From contig JANQAC010000001.1 of NCBI GenBank assembly GCA_024707255.1, forward strand, positions 558,001-622,000: 64,000 nt of DNA, written 5' to 3'. The stretch's first letter is position 1, and each line of letters starts with the position of its first letter. Under the pieces are notes generated by a model. That model ran no database searches. It was not told the origin of the DNA and was given only the letters and a program-made list of their open reading frames with translations. Made by a program: the position numbers and the translations under genes. Source of the stretch: Asticcacaulis sp. GTDB taxonomy: Bacteria; Pseudomonadota; Alphaproteobacteria; Caulobacterales; Caulobacteraceae. This document shows, in pieces, positions 1 to 8,890 of this stretch.

Positions 1-1885
1 TAACCTGCTCGTCAACTTCGTTATGGGCGAAGCCGTTGAGTTTAGGTGTGTTGGCCTTGGCACCGCCTGAAGGCAGAACGTTCGCAAAGGTCGGGCTGCC
101 GTAATAGGCCTTCAGACCGTTGTAAGCGTCCACCGCATTATAGCGGTAAGCCGTACCGTCAGCCGACGGCATGTCGACCGAGGTGAATTGGCAGCTCATG
201 CAGAAGGTCTTGATATCCTGGGTGCCATACTTTTGCAGATCGCCAGGGTTGAGACCGCCCCAGTCACCGAACTGCGCCTGATAGCCAGTGAATTCGGATT
301 CGTTGACATTCTTGTAGGCGTCAAGACCAAAGCTCAGCTTGCTGTTTTCATCAACCTGATAGGTGGCGTCAAACTTGGCCTGCTGAAGCTCGTCGGTCTG
401 CTGCGAGAAGTACTGATTGCTGTAGCCCGAAGCGAGCGATGCGATGTCCTGCTTTCCTGTCACCGACTTGGTCGGATCGAGCACAACATTTTGAATCGGC
501 GCAGCCAGTTCACCAAAGGTGGTGGTGTTCGACTTCACGTAGGTCTGGGCCGAGCTGACTGTGTCCGAAGAAGAGCCATCCGGATTGTTGCCACCCGAGC
601 TGGACTTGGAGGTCGACAGATCGGCCGACAGGGTCCAGTTGTCATTCGGGTGATATTTGACATTCAGGCCCGTCGACTGGATCGTGGATTCCACGGCGCG
701 CAGTTCGTTTTCGTAACCCTGATCCTTGCCGGTCGGGATCGTGTCGGTTGCCGAAATCGCCGACTTGATGATCGGGTTATCGTCAAACGTGATGGCCGCG
801 TAAGGGCTGCGCGAAAACCAGTTGGTCAGTTCGGAGCGCGCTTCCTCTGCTTCCACATGCGTGTAGAAGCTGTTGGCCGTGACGGTCAGATCTTCGGTGG
901 GGTTCCAGCGCAGGGTGACGGCGGCGTTGGAACGCTTCAGCGAATTTTCCGCATATGTCAGGCGGCTGTCGGTCGGCACAGCGATCAACTGATTCATGTC
1001 GGTCGGCGCATTGGTGATGTTCGCCGCCGCAGGCGCCTGGCCGGTCGTCAGCCACTTGGCGTAGGTCTGGACGTTCCAGGAGTTGACGGTGTCCGAACGG
1101 GTCGAACCGGTCTTTTCCTGATAGGAACCAAACAGGGCGACGCCGAAATTGCTGGAATCGTTGGTCCACTGATAGGCGCCCGAGATTTCCGGTGTGACGC
1201 TCTTCTTCTTCAAAACAGTGCCGAGGCCCGGATTATCGGTGGTCAGAGCCTTGACCGTGAAGCTGCCCTTCGAGCCCGAATGGGCGAGCGGCTGCAGGGT
1301 GGCGACATTGATGGTGGCGCCGATGCCGCCGGAGTTAAGGTCGGCGCGGCCGGTCTTGTAGACCTGAACGGCCGAAACACCATCCGATGCGATATTGCTG
1401 AAATCGAACGCACGGGTGTTGCCCTGATTGCTGTCAGCGCCCTGACCGCCGCCGATGACACCGATGGTCGAAGCCGGCATGATGCGGCCATCAACGGTCG
1501 TCATGTTGTAGCCCGGACCGAAACCGCGAACCGTGATCTGTTGACCTTCGCCGTTGACACGGTTGATCGATACGCCGGTGACGCGTTGCAGCGAGTCAGC
1601 CAGGTTGGTGTCCGGATACTTGCCGACGTCTTCGGCCGAGATACCGTCGACCACACCGTCGGCGTTTTTCTTGATGTTCATCGAACGCTGCAGCGAGCCG
1701 CGGATACCGGTGACGATAATCACCGTGCCGTCGTCCGCCGGCGCTGCCGCCGGGGCGGCGTCCTGAGCCGCGTCCTGCGCGAACGAAGGCGCGGCGATGG
1801 CGCAAATGGCCAGCGTCGAAACGCCACCCAGGAACGCTGTACGCAACACACCACCGGCGCGTTTCCCATTTACTCTACTTGTCAT
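1..1885 (-). CDS. TonB-dependent receptor, N-terminal part (runs off the left edge)
   Basis: Outer-membrane active transporter, probably for a carbohydrate or its oligomers. The reverse strand reads without a stop from ATG at 1885 to base 2, giving about 628 residues. A signal peptide of about 36 residues ends at PSFAQ, followed by an Ala/Pro linker, the TonB box-like segment TVIIVTG, and a plug domain (about residues 50-170) with KYPDTNLADSLQRVTGVSI, RVNGEGQQITVRGFGPGYN and the TVDGR segment. This is the pattern of the Xanthomonas/Caulobacter TonB subfamily (TIGR01782 type). The start has a good ribosome site (GGAGGA) just upstream. The beta-barrel C-terminus lies outside the window. The segment CMSC near residue 580 is unusual for a barrel loop. 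Substrate cannot be assigned; the operator-like palindrome upstream suggests sugar control. Confidence 0.93.
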   Translation of the reverse strand, partial: MTSRVNGKRAGGVLRTAFLGGVSTLAICAIAAPSFAQDAAQDAAPAAAPADDGTVIIVTGIRGSLQRSMNIKKNADGVVDGISAEDVGKYPDTNLADSLQRVTGVSINRVNGEGQQITVRGFGPGYNMTTVDGRIMPASTIGVIGGGQGADSNQGNTRAFDFSNIASDGVSAVQVYKTGRADLNSGGIGATINVATLQPLAHSGSKGSFTVKALTTDNPGLGTVLKKKSVTPEISGAYQWTNDSSNFGVALFGSYQEKTGSTRSDTVNSWNVQTYAKWLTTGQAPAAANITNAPTDMNQLIAVPTDSRLTYAENSLKRSNAAVTLRWNPTEDLTVTANSFYTHVEAEEARSELTNWFSRSPYAAITFDDNPIIKSAISATDTIPTGKDQGYENELRAVESTIQSTGLNVKYHPNDNWTLSADLSTSKSSSGGNNPDGSSSDTVSSAQTYVKSNTTTFGELAAPIQNVVLDPTKSVTGKQDIASLASGYSNQYFSQQTDELQQAKFDATYQVDENSKLSFGLDAYKNVNESEFTGYQAQFGDWGGLNPGDLQKYGTQDIKTFCMSCQFTSVDMPSADGTAYRYNAVDAYNGLKAYYGSPTFANVLPSGGAKANTPKLNGFAHNEVDEQV

Positions 1886-2601
1886 GTAGTCCTCCCAACT
1901 TTGGTTTTTATGACAGACAGCGCGCCAGTCCATCGGGCGTCGTTTGAAAAACGATGCCCCCTCCAGACAGACGCAGTTCTCCGTTCCGCAACGCCGGCTC
2001 ATCCGGCACACGGTTGAAGTTTTTGCGGAAAGCCATGCCCACAACGGACATGCCCGCCTATTTCTACGAACGCTTACTAATCGAGACCGGACGCGGGCCT
2101 GTACTTGAGCCCCAAAAAGACCAGTCCGGATTTCCCGACAACGTTGTCAGTATCAAATTCGATCATTAAACGCTATAGACGCATTTATGCCGCAATGAAA
2201 AATTCCGGCGCTTCCTTCTCCAAACTTATCATTATCGCCGCGACCGTTTTTATGGCCGCAGTCCGCCGCAGTCCCTTTCCGGGCATGGTTTTCCCACTCC
2301 GGTCCGGTTTTGGTACGTTAGCGGTAACACCCAGCCTCAAAACCGTCAATTATGGAAAAAGCCCAATGCACATTTTTATGTGTGATTTGCAATTATGCAA
2401 CAATACCGACGTCCGAAACACAGTCACAGCCATTAATTGTAATATTATTGAATTAATTGATGCTACAATTACGCACGGTTTTTGGCTTTTTTCCCACTCG
2501 TCTGATTCGCCCGATCTATGAAAATTCGGTTTTTGTCACTTTCTGAAACCGGCACATAATACCGAATACTAATTTCCGTATGGGCAGTTCATGCGGCCAG
2601 T
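1886..2601. other. Intergenic region upstream of the TonB receptor and downstream of uvrC
   Basis: About 700 bases, clearly more AT-rich than the flanks, especially 2330-2580. The open frames across it have no family resemblance, no convincing ribosome site and atypical composition, so I read it as non-coding. It must hold the TonB receptor promoter and the end of the uvrC transcript. The one clear site is the palindrome at 2137-2148; I see no strong hairpin-plus-T-run terminator. Confidence 0.6.
2136..2149. promoter_or_regulatory. LacI-type operator-like palindrome upstream of the TonB receptor
   Basis: CGACAACGTTGTCA contains the perfect 12-base palindrome GACAACGTTGTC with a central CG, the usual layout of LacI-family operators. 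It lies about 250 bases upstream of the TonB receptor start. Carbohydrate TonB receptors in Caulobacter and Xanthomonas relatives are often LacI-controlled. Binding is inferred; no LacI-family gene is in the window. Confidence 0.45.
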
Positions 2602-4500
2602 TCACCCCCCATGAAAGAAGTCATATATCTTCTGCGCCAGGGCGGCACTGACGCCTTCAATCTTCATCAGTTCATCGACCGTGGCGCGGCCGACCTCACG
2701 GCCTGAGCCAAAAGCCGCCAGCAGGGCGCGCTTCTTACGCGGGCCGATGCCCTCGATTTCGTCGAGCGGATTTTTGGTGATGGCGGCGTCGCGCTTCTGG
2801 CGGTTGGCGCCGATGGCATAGCGGTGGGCCTCGTCGCGCAGGCGCTGCAAGTAATAGAGCACCGGTGATTTCGGCTCCATCATGAAGGGCAGCCGGCCGG
2901 GCATGAAGAAGCGCTCCATACCGGCATCGCGGTCCGGCCCCTTGGCCACGCCGACAATGGGGATATCCTCCAGCCCGAGTTCGCTCATCACCGCCAGAAC
3001 CGCATCGAGTTGTCCCTGCCCGCCATCGACCAGCACCAGATCCGGGCGGCCGAAATTCTTCTCGCCTTCGGGAAGGTCCTTTTCCTTGATCAAGCGCATG
3101 AAACGCCGGCGAAAGACTTCCGCCATCATGGCGTAATCGTCACCCGGCCTGGTATCGAGATCACGGATGGTAAACTTGCGGTATTGTCCCTTCAGAAACC
3201 CTTCCGGGCCGGCCACCACCATGCCGCCGACCGCATGGGTGCCGCCGAGGTGGGAGTTGTCATAGACCTCGATCTGCGTCGGCGGCGCGTCCAGCCCAAA
3301 GGCTTCACAAACCCCTTGCAGCAGCTTTGATTGCGCGCTGCTTTCCGCCAGCCGGCGGCCCAGTGCCGCGCGGGCATTGTTGAGCGCGTGCTGTACCACC
3401 TCGCATTTGTCGCCGCGCTGCGGACGCACCACCTGCACCTTGCGTTCGGCTTTCAGGCTTAACGCCTCCATCATCAAATCGGCTTCATGCAGGTCGTGCG
3501 ACACCAGGATGAGGCGCGGCACCTGCCGGTCCTGGTAGAATTGCCCCAAAAACGCATCGAGAATGCTGCCGGCATCATCCTCCTGATCGACACGCGGGAA
3601 ATAGGCACGATCGCCCCAGTTCTGGCCAGCGCGATAGAAAACCACCTGCACGCAGGCCGCGCCGCCTTCGTTGAACACGGCGAAGACATCGGCCTCTTCC
3701 TCGCGCAGATCGACCGAGGCAGACAGCGAGACATGGTTGAGCGCCCTGACCCGGTCACGCAGATGGGCGGCGCGTTCGAAATCCATATCGTCTGAAGCCT
3801 GCATCATCTCTTTTGACAGGCGATCGATCACCGCCCGGCTTTTGCCCTTCAGGAAATCGTGCGCCTGCTTCGCCAGGTCGCTGTAATCGGTCAGGCTGAT
3901 GACACCGGTGCAGGGCGCGCTGCACCGTTTTATCTGGTGCAACATGCACGGACGGGTGCGCGAGGCATAGACGCTGTCGGTGCAGGTGCGCAGCAGGAAG
4001 GCTTTCTGCAGGGTGTCCAGCGTGCGGTTGACCGCCTGGGTCGAGGCAAACGGGCCGTAATAATCACCAGGAATGGTATGGGCGCCGCGATGCTTGGTGA
4101 TCTGCGCCGCCTCATGATCCTTGCGCACCAGGATTTCGGCGAACATCTTGTCGTCGCGCAGCAACACATTGTAACGCGGCTTCAGCGCCTTGATAAGCCG
4201 TGCTTCAAGCAGCAGCGCCTCACCCTCGGTATCGGTGCGCAGCAGGACCATTTCATGGGTCAGGGCAACCATGCGGGCAATGCGCTGGGTATGAAAGCGG
4301 CCCTGCGCATATTGCAGCACGCGCTTTTTCAGCGATTTCGCCTTGCCGACATAAAGCACTTCACCGTCATGCCCCAGCATCCGATACACGCCGGGCTTAT
4401 CGGGCGCCAGCGCCGCCTCGCGCCGGATCAGGGCCGATCCGATCAGTCGGGGCTCTGGTGCTTCAATTGTGATGTCTGGGTCTTCGGCGTCTGGGGTCAT
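2602..4500 (-). CDS. uvrC: Excinuclease ABC subunit C
   Basis: UvrC makes both incisions flanking a UvrB-bound DNA lesion in nucleotide excision repair. The protein (632 aa) has an N-terminal GIY-YIG nuclease (about residues 35-110, PGVYRMLG and VLYVGKAKSLKKRV), a Cys cluster near residues 170-200, a UVR helical hairpin (about 215-250) that contacts UvrB, the RNase H-like nuclease half (YDNSHLGG, LVDGGQGQL), and C-terminal helix-hairpin-helix repeats (about 580-632). I chose ATG 4500 (MTPDAEDPD) rather than the open-frame start at 4605, because the extra 35 residues are not family-like and the shorter form fits the usual length of about 610. No strong Shine-Dalgarno is visible at either start. 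Confidence 0.95.
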   Translation of the reverse strand: MTPDAEDPDITIEAPEPRLIGSALIRREAALAPDKPGVYRMLGHDGEVLYVGKAKSLKKRVLQYAQGRFHTQRIARMVALTHEMVLLRTDTEGEALLLEARLIKALKPRYNVLLRDDKMFAEILVRKDHEAAQITKHRGAHTIPGDYYGPFASTQAVNRTLDTLQKAFLLRTCTDSVYASRTRPCMLHQIKRCSAPCTGVISLTDYSDLAKQAHDFLKGKSRAVIDRLSKEMMQASDDMDFERAAHLRDRVRALNHVSLSASVDLREEEADVFAVFNEGGAACVQVVFYRAGQNWGDRAYFPRVDQEDDAGSILDAFLGQFYQDRQVPRLILVSHDLHEADLMMEALSLKAERKVQVVRPQRGDKCEVVQHALNNARAALGRRLAESSAQSKLLQGVCEAFGLDAPPTQIEVYDNSHLGGTHAVGGMVVAGPEGFLKGQYRKFTIRDLDTRPGDDYAMMAEVFRRRFMRLIKEKDLPEGEKNFGRPDLVLVDGGQGQLDAVLAVMSELGLEDIPIVGVAKGPDRDAGMERFFMPGRLPFMMEPKSPVLYYLQRLRDEAHRYAIGANRQKRDAAITKNPLDEIEGIGPRKKRALLAAFGSGREVGRATVDELMKIEGVSAALAQKIYDFFHGG

Positions 4501-4679
4501 TACGGGCTTATTAGCATGAATTGGAGCTTGTATATGGGAAGCCTGACGCAAAATCACACAGGTTTCCGGCAGCAGAGGCCACAACTGAAACAATCCGGCA
4601 ATCACGCGTCCGTGATTGTGATTTGGTGTATGGCGCGCATTGCCCTATATGGGGGCATCACCTCCGCCATCGAGACTCA

Positions 4680-5867
4680 ATGACGCCCGCCGCTTCCCTG
4701 ACGCCTGCGCCGAAATCGCGCGAAATCCGCGCCCTGACGGGCCTGCGCGGAATCGCGGCCCTGTATGTGGTCTTCTTCCACGCCAACGGCCTTCACGCCT
4801 TTCCGATGGCGGTGCGCCCCTTTGTCAGCCACGGCTACATGGCGGTCGACCTGTTCTTTATACTGAGCGGCTTCGTCATGGCCATGACCTATGGCGGCCT
4901 GTTCGAGCACGGTTTCGACCTGAAGAATTTCAAAACATTCCTGCTACTGCGCCTGGCGCGCATCTATCCGCTCTATATCCTGATGACGGTCATCACCGCC
5001 GTGATGATCACCACCGTGCTCAGCGACACCTACCGCTTTGACGATAGTGTCCTGCGCGCCCTGCCCTTCAATATCACCATGAGCCACGTCTGGGGCCTGG
5101 CCTATTCGATCGTGCCGCCGTCGTGGTCGATCAGCACCGAATGGGCGGCCTATCTGCTGTTTCCCGTTAGTATCTTCCTGGCCCTGTGGCTGCCGCGCCG
5201 CTATGCCCTGATGGGCGTGGTGGCGGCTTTCGGCATCCTGATCGCCGTGGCCTATGGCCCGCAGTGGATGACGCACCACCCGTACAAGGGCATCGGCAAG
5301 CTCGACGTCGTCCATTCCTACGCGCCGGGCACCACCCTGCGCTGTCTGGCCGGCTTCTATATCGGTCTCGTCGCCTTCCGCTTCAAGGATCTGGTGCCGG
5401 CCCGCGCCGCCGGGCTGTTCCTGCCGCTGGCCCTGTTCCTGCTGTGCTATAAGTCGAACGATGTCTGGCTGGTCGCCGTCTTCGCCGGCCTGATCATGAG
5501 CCTGAGCCATGATGAAGGCGTGATCGCCCGCCTGCTGCAAAACCGTGTCGTCTACTGGCTGGGCCTGGTGTCCTTCGCCCTCTATCTGGTGCATGACCTG
5601 GTGCAGAAGATAATACTCAAGTCCTTCCCGGCCTGGGGCGTCGATCTCGGCCTATCGAAAATGACCTGGGTGTTCGTATCGGTGGCCATATCGCTGGGCC
5701 TCGCCGCTTTGGCGCACTACTATTATGAAAAGCCGTCGCGCGTCTGGGCCCGTAACCTGATAAAGGCGCTGGAAGCCCATGCACCGGTCCTCAGCCGCGC
5801 CAACTATGTCAAACTGGCCAATTATGTGCGTTCGGTCGCCGTGCGCCCGACGACGCCAGCGGAATAG
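4680..5867 (+). CDS. Acyltransferase 3 family membrane protein (OafA/YrhL type)
   Basis: Integral membrane O-acyltransferase of the Acyl_transf_3 family, which typically acetylates surface polysaccharide, O-antigen or peptidoglycan. The protein is 395 aa. The family opening RALTGLRGIAALYVVFFHANG starts near residue 15 and carries the conserved His of the first helix; RLARIYPLYIL follows near 100 and PPSWSISTEWAAYLLFP near 145. About ten hydrophobic helices span the rest. There is no SGNH domain. ATG 4680 places the family motif at its usual distance; the longer open frame from 4521 runs into uvrC upstream sequence and is not family-like. It is one of three such proteins here, each in a different neighbourhood. 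Substrate unknown. Confidence 0.85.
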   Translation: MTPAASLTPAPKSREIRALTGLRGIAALYVVFFHANGLHAFPMAVRPFVSHGYMAVDLFFILSGFVMAMTYGGLFEHGFDLKNFKTFLLLRLARIYPLYILMTVITAVMITTVLSDTYRFDDSVLRALPFNITMSHVWGLAYSIVPPSWSISTEWAAYLLFPVSIFLALWLPRRYALMGVVAAFGILIAVAYGPQWMTHHPYKGIGKLDVVHSYAPGTTLRCLAGFYIGLVAFRFKDLVPARAAGLFLPLALFLLCYKSNDVWLVAVFAGLIMSLSHDEGVIARLLQNRVVYWLGLVSFALYLVHDLVQKIILKSFPAWGVDLGLSKMTWVFVSVAISLGLAALAHYYYEKPSRVWARNLIKALEAHAPVLSRANYVKLANYVRSVAVRPTTPAE

Positions 5868-6341
5868 TCACCAGATCGGATCGGGTGGAAAGCCCATAAG
5901 TGCTTCTTGTATGCGTCTTAGCGAGCCTTCATTAATATTGTCCGGCAACGCATCAAGCGCAAAAAATCCGACATTCTTTATCTCGGCGTGCGAGGTCATC
6001 GGCACGTCTTCATACCGGTCGACGCGGAACAACAGGACATGATCGCCGGGAAAGAACTGTTCGTTGCTGTGAACCGACAGGAGTTTCGGCTGCTCCAGCG
6101 GATTGACGCCGGCTTCCTCGCGCAGTTCGCGCGCCACCGCCTGGTGCGCCGTCTCGCCGGCATCGACTCCGCCGCCCGGCAGCCACCAGCCTTCGAGATA
6201 GGTATGCTCGATCAAAAGCACCTCGCCCTTCGGATTGACCACCAGCCCGCGCACGCCGAGCGTCTTGCCCCGCGTCGCCCGCGAATAGGCGAAAAACAGC
6301 GGCCGTGAATAGGGTTCTACAACGCGTTTCCAGTCTTCCAT
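5868..6341 (-). CDS. NUDIX hydrolase
   Basis: Hydrolase of a nucleoside diphosphate linked to another moiety; exact substrate unknown. The 157-aa protein carries a complete Nudix box, GX5EX7REUXEEXGU, in the segment running from GGVDAGE to REEAGV (about residues 60-83), with the metal-binding REXXEE core intact. The nearby motifs GWWLPGGG and HVLLFRVDRYE fit the family. The stop codon directly abuts the end of the convergent acyltransferase gene. ATG 6341 is the only reasonable start; the ribosome site is weak. Confidence 0.88.
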   Translation of the reverse strand: MEDWKRVVEPYSRPLFFAYSRATRGKTLGVRGLVVNPKGEVLLIEHTYLEGWWLPGGGVDAGETAHQAVARELREEAGVNPLEQPKLLSVHSNEQFFPGDHVLLFRVDRYEDVPMTSHAEIKNVGFFALDALPDNINEGSLRRIQEALMGFPPDPIW

Positions 6342-6507
6342 GGATATACGATGGCGGCATCAGGGCACCGATGCAAGGCTGGAACGACACTCTGTCGGAT
6401 TAAATATCGTTTATGTCGCCGTGATTAAACGTGAACAGCGACCGCTTACCCCTTGTCTCCTCCGTGTAAGCCGGTTATCAAAAACCATTCATCTGCGGAG
6501 TCTGTCC

Positions 6508-6588
6508 ATGCTCGCCATTTCCATCCTCGGCCTGTTCCTCATTTTCATGGCCATTATGAACATCATCGACTTCGGCCGCGTTGACTAA
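6508..6588 (+). CDS. Single-helix membrane microprotein, 26 aa
   Basis: Tiny ORF starting MLAISILGLFLIFMAIM and ending NIIDFGRVD. Almost the whole peptide is one hydrophobic helix with a short polar, acidic C-terminus, so it is probably an inner-membrane peptide. A Shine-Dalgarno-like GCGGAG lies about 10 bases upstream of the ATG. Its stop codon lies inside the start of the next gene: the last codons GTT GAC TAA contain the TTG start of the SDR gene in another frame. Expression is inferred from the ribosome site and the overlap. No family recognised. Confidence 0.55.
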   Translation: MLAISILGLFLIFMAIMNIIDFGRVD

Positions 6589-7330
6589 GACTGCTCTAGT
6601 CACCGGCGCCGCCAAGCGGATCGGTCGCGCCATTGCCATCGCCCTGGCCAATGCCGGTTACGATATCGGTGTCCATTATGGCCAATCGCATGATGATGCG
6701 TTGGTGCTTGTCCGCGAACTGGAAACACTGGGCGTAAAGGCCCACGCCATTCAGGGCGATCTCAACGATGTGGCCAATGTCGCCGGCCTGATCACCAAGG
6801 GCCGTGAAGCGCTCGGCCCCATCGATGTCCTCGTCAACAACGCCTCTGTCTTCGCCGATGACCGCGCCCGCAGTCTGACCATCGATAGCTGGCAGATGCA
6901 CATGGACACCAATCTTCTGGCGCCCGTTCTGCTCTCCCAGGCGTTTGCCGCGCAAAGCGATATCCGCGCAGGTGCTTCGATCATCAATATGATCGACCAG
7001 CGGGTTCTGAAGCCCTCCCCGCCCTTCTTCAGCTACAGCCTGTCCAAGGCCGGCCTGTGGCACGCCACGCGCACCCTGGCGCAGGCGCTCGCGCCCCATA
7101 TCCGCGTCAATGCCGTTGGCCCTGGCCCGACCCTGCGTTCGATTCACCAGAGCGAAAAGGATTTCGACCGAGAGGCCCGCTCGACCCTGCTGCAAAAGCC
7201 GACCTCACCGGAGGAAGTGGCCGCGGCGGTGATTTACTTATTGAACGCCCCCAGCGTCACCGGCCAGATGATCTGCGTCGACTCCGGCCAGCATCTGAAC
7301 TGGAAGACACTGGATATGTTTGATCTTTAA
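6581..7330 (+). CDS. Short-chain dehydrogenase, pteridine reductase (PTR1/FolM) type
   Basis: NAD(P)H-dependent reductase of 249 aa, probably acting on pterins or folates. The cofactor loop is ALVTGAAKRIGRAIA, followed by VLVNNAS and the catalytic YSLSK pair near residue 160. At the position where most SDRs have Ser, this protein has Asp (NMIDQR); an Asp-Tyr-Lys triad is the mark of pteridine reductases such as Leishmania PTR1. The C-terminal GQHLNW also fits that subgroup. The start is TTG at 6581, overlapping the microprotein by 8 bases, which suggests translational coupling. FolM-type enzymes have weak dihydrofolate reductase activity, which matters because folA in this window is frameshifted. 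Confidence 0.82.
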   Translation: MTKTALVTGAAKRIGRAIAIALANAGYDIGVHYGQSHDDALVLVRELETLGVKAHAIQGDLNDVANVAGLITKGREALGPIDVLVNNASVFADDRARSLTIDSWQMHMDTNLLAPVLLSQAFAAQSDIRAGASIINMIDQRVLKPSPPFFSYSLSKAGLWHATRTLAQALAPHIRVNAVGPGPTLRSIHQSEKDFDREARSTLLQKPTSPEEVAAAVIYLLNAPSVTGQMICVDSGQHLNWKTLDMFDL

Positions 7331-7333
7331 ACC

Positions 7334-8860
7334 CTACCGCCGCCGCTTGGCATTCCCCATCATGCCGCGGATCAGCGAACCGGCGATGGCAATGCCGATC
7401 GAACGGATAATTGGCACGGCGACCGAAGTCACCGTCTTGGTCATTTGGGCCGCCGCCTTTTCCTTGGCCTTCTGTTCAGCCAGGCGCTCACGTTCTTCCA
7501 GCTTCGCCTGTTGCGCGGCGGCCTTGGCGGCTTCCTTTTCGGCGGCGGAAGGCGGCGGAGGCGGCGCATCGGCCTGCGCCTGGGCAAGCTTGGCGCTCAA
7601 AATCTCGTAGGCCGACTCGCGGTCTTTCAACGTGTCATAGACACCGGCCACCGGCGACTTCGCCATGATATCGGCGCGCTCCTGATCGGTGGCCGGTCCC
7701 ATGCGCGAAGCCGGCGGCCTGATCATCGCCCGGTCGCAAATATTGGGAATGCCCTTCACGTCGAGCAGCGACACCAGCGCCTCGCCCGTGCCCAGTTGCT
7801 GGAGAACCTCGATCGTCTTGAAGGCCGGATTTTCGCGGAAGGAATCCGCCGCCGCTTTCAGGCCCTTCTGTTCCGAAGGCGTATAGGCGCGCAGGGCGTG
7901 CTGCACGCGATTGCCGAGTTGCCCCAGCACCGTATCGGGGATATCGGCCGGATTCTGCGTGATGAAATAGATGCCGACGCCCTTGGAACGGATCAGGCGC
8001 ACCACCTGCTCGATCTTTTGCAGCAGGGCGGGCGACGCCTCGTTGAACAGCAGATGCGCCTCATCGAAGAAGAAGACGAGACGCGGCTTTTCCGGATCAC
8101 CGACTTCGGGCAGTTCCTCGAACAGCTCCGACATCAGCCATAGCAGGAAGGTCGAATAGAGCTTCGGGTTCTGCATCAGCCGGTCGGAGGCCAGGATATT
8201 GACATAGCCCTTGCCGGAAATATGGGTGCGCATCAGGTCTTCCAGCCGCAGGGCCGGTTCGCCGAAGAAATGCGCCGCGCCCTGGTTTTCCAGGGTCAGC
8301 AGATTGCGCAGGATGGTGGCCACCGTCGTCGGCGAAATCTGGCCGTAGGTCTGGCTGAGGTCCTTCGCATTATCCGAAATATGGTTGAGCATGGCGCGCA
8401 GATCGTTGAGATCGAGCAACAGCAGCCCCTCCTTATCCGCCACGGCGAAAGCGATGTTGAGCACGCCTTCCTGCACATCGTTCAGTTCTAATAGGCGCGC
8501 CAGCAAAAGCGGTCCCATCTCGGAAATGGTGGCGCGGATCGGATGGCCCTTCTCGCCATACAGATCCCAGAAGATGACCGGCGCGGCCGTCGGCTGAAGG
8601 TCAAGCCCCATCGATTTGGCGCGATCCAGCACCTTGTCATTAAACTGACCCGGCTGCGAAATGCCGGACAGGTCGCCCTTGATATCGGCGGCGAAGACCG
8701 GCACGCCGGCATCGGAAAAGGCCTGGGCCAGGATCTGGAGCGTGATCGTCTTGCCCGTGCCGGTGGCGCCGGCCACGATGCCGTGGCGATTGGCACGGCC
8801 ATAGAGCAATATTTCCGGCTGGGTGGCCTGCCCGACAAAAGCACCTGTAGAATCCGCCAT
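7334..8860 (-). CDS. HerA/DUF853 family ATPase (YjgR-like)
   Basis: Hexameric-type P-loop ATPase of the HerA-like DUF853 family, physiological role unknown. The 508-aa protein has Walker A GATGTGKT (about residues 32-39), the family segment [13 protein letters not shown], and Walker [13 protein letters not shown] (about 265) followed by a sensor-like [31 protein letters not shown], of which only parts are quoted as family signatures. The C-terminus is a charged Ala/Lys/Glu-rich segment with a short Pro run, likely flexible or coiled, then a final hydrophobic stretch. An AAGGAG-type ribosome site precedes ATG 8860. It is convergent with the SDR gene, with only three bases between the stops. 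Confidence 0.87.
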   Translation of the reverse strand: MADSTGAFVGQATQPEILLYGRANRHGIVAGATGTGKTITLQILAQAFSDAGVPVFAADIKGDLSGISQPGQFNDKVLDRAKSMGLDLQPTAAPVIFWDLYGEKGHPIRATISEMGPLLLARLLELNDVQEGVLNIAFAVADKEGLLLLDLNDLRAMLNHISDNAKDLSQTYGQISPTTVATILRNLLTLENQGAAHFFGEPALRLEDLMRTHISGKGYVNILASDRLMQNPKLYSTFLLWLMSELFEELPEVGDPEKPRLVFFFDEAHLLFNEASPALLQKIEQVVRLIRSKGVGIYFITQNPADIPDTVLGQLGNRVQHALRAYTPSEQKGLKAAADSFRENPAFKTIEVLQQLGTGEALVSLLDVKGIPNICDRAMIRPPASRMGPATDQERADIMAKSPVAGVYDTLKDRESAYEILSAKLAQAQADAPPPPPSAAEKEAAKAAAQQAKLEERERLAEQKAKEKAAAQMTKTVTSVAVPIIRSIGIAIAGSLIRGMMGNAKRRR

Positions 8861-8890
8861 GATCTTGCTCCTTTTAAAATCGCGTCCGTT

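Noticed and set aside
188..2017. 609-aa forward open frame over the TonB receptor
   Set aside because: It is the antisense shadow of the receptor; the reverse strand gives a clear TonB receptor with signal peptide and plug motifs.
2105..2521. 138-aa forward ORF in the AT-rich intergenic region
   Set aside because: No ribosome site, no family resemblance and composition typical of non-coding DNA.
4501..4605. N-terminal 35-residue extension of UvrC
   Set aside because: Not family-like and would make the protein longer than usual; ATG 4500 fits better, though no strong ribosome site exists for either.
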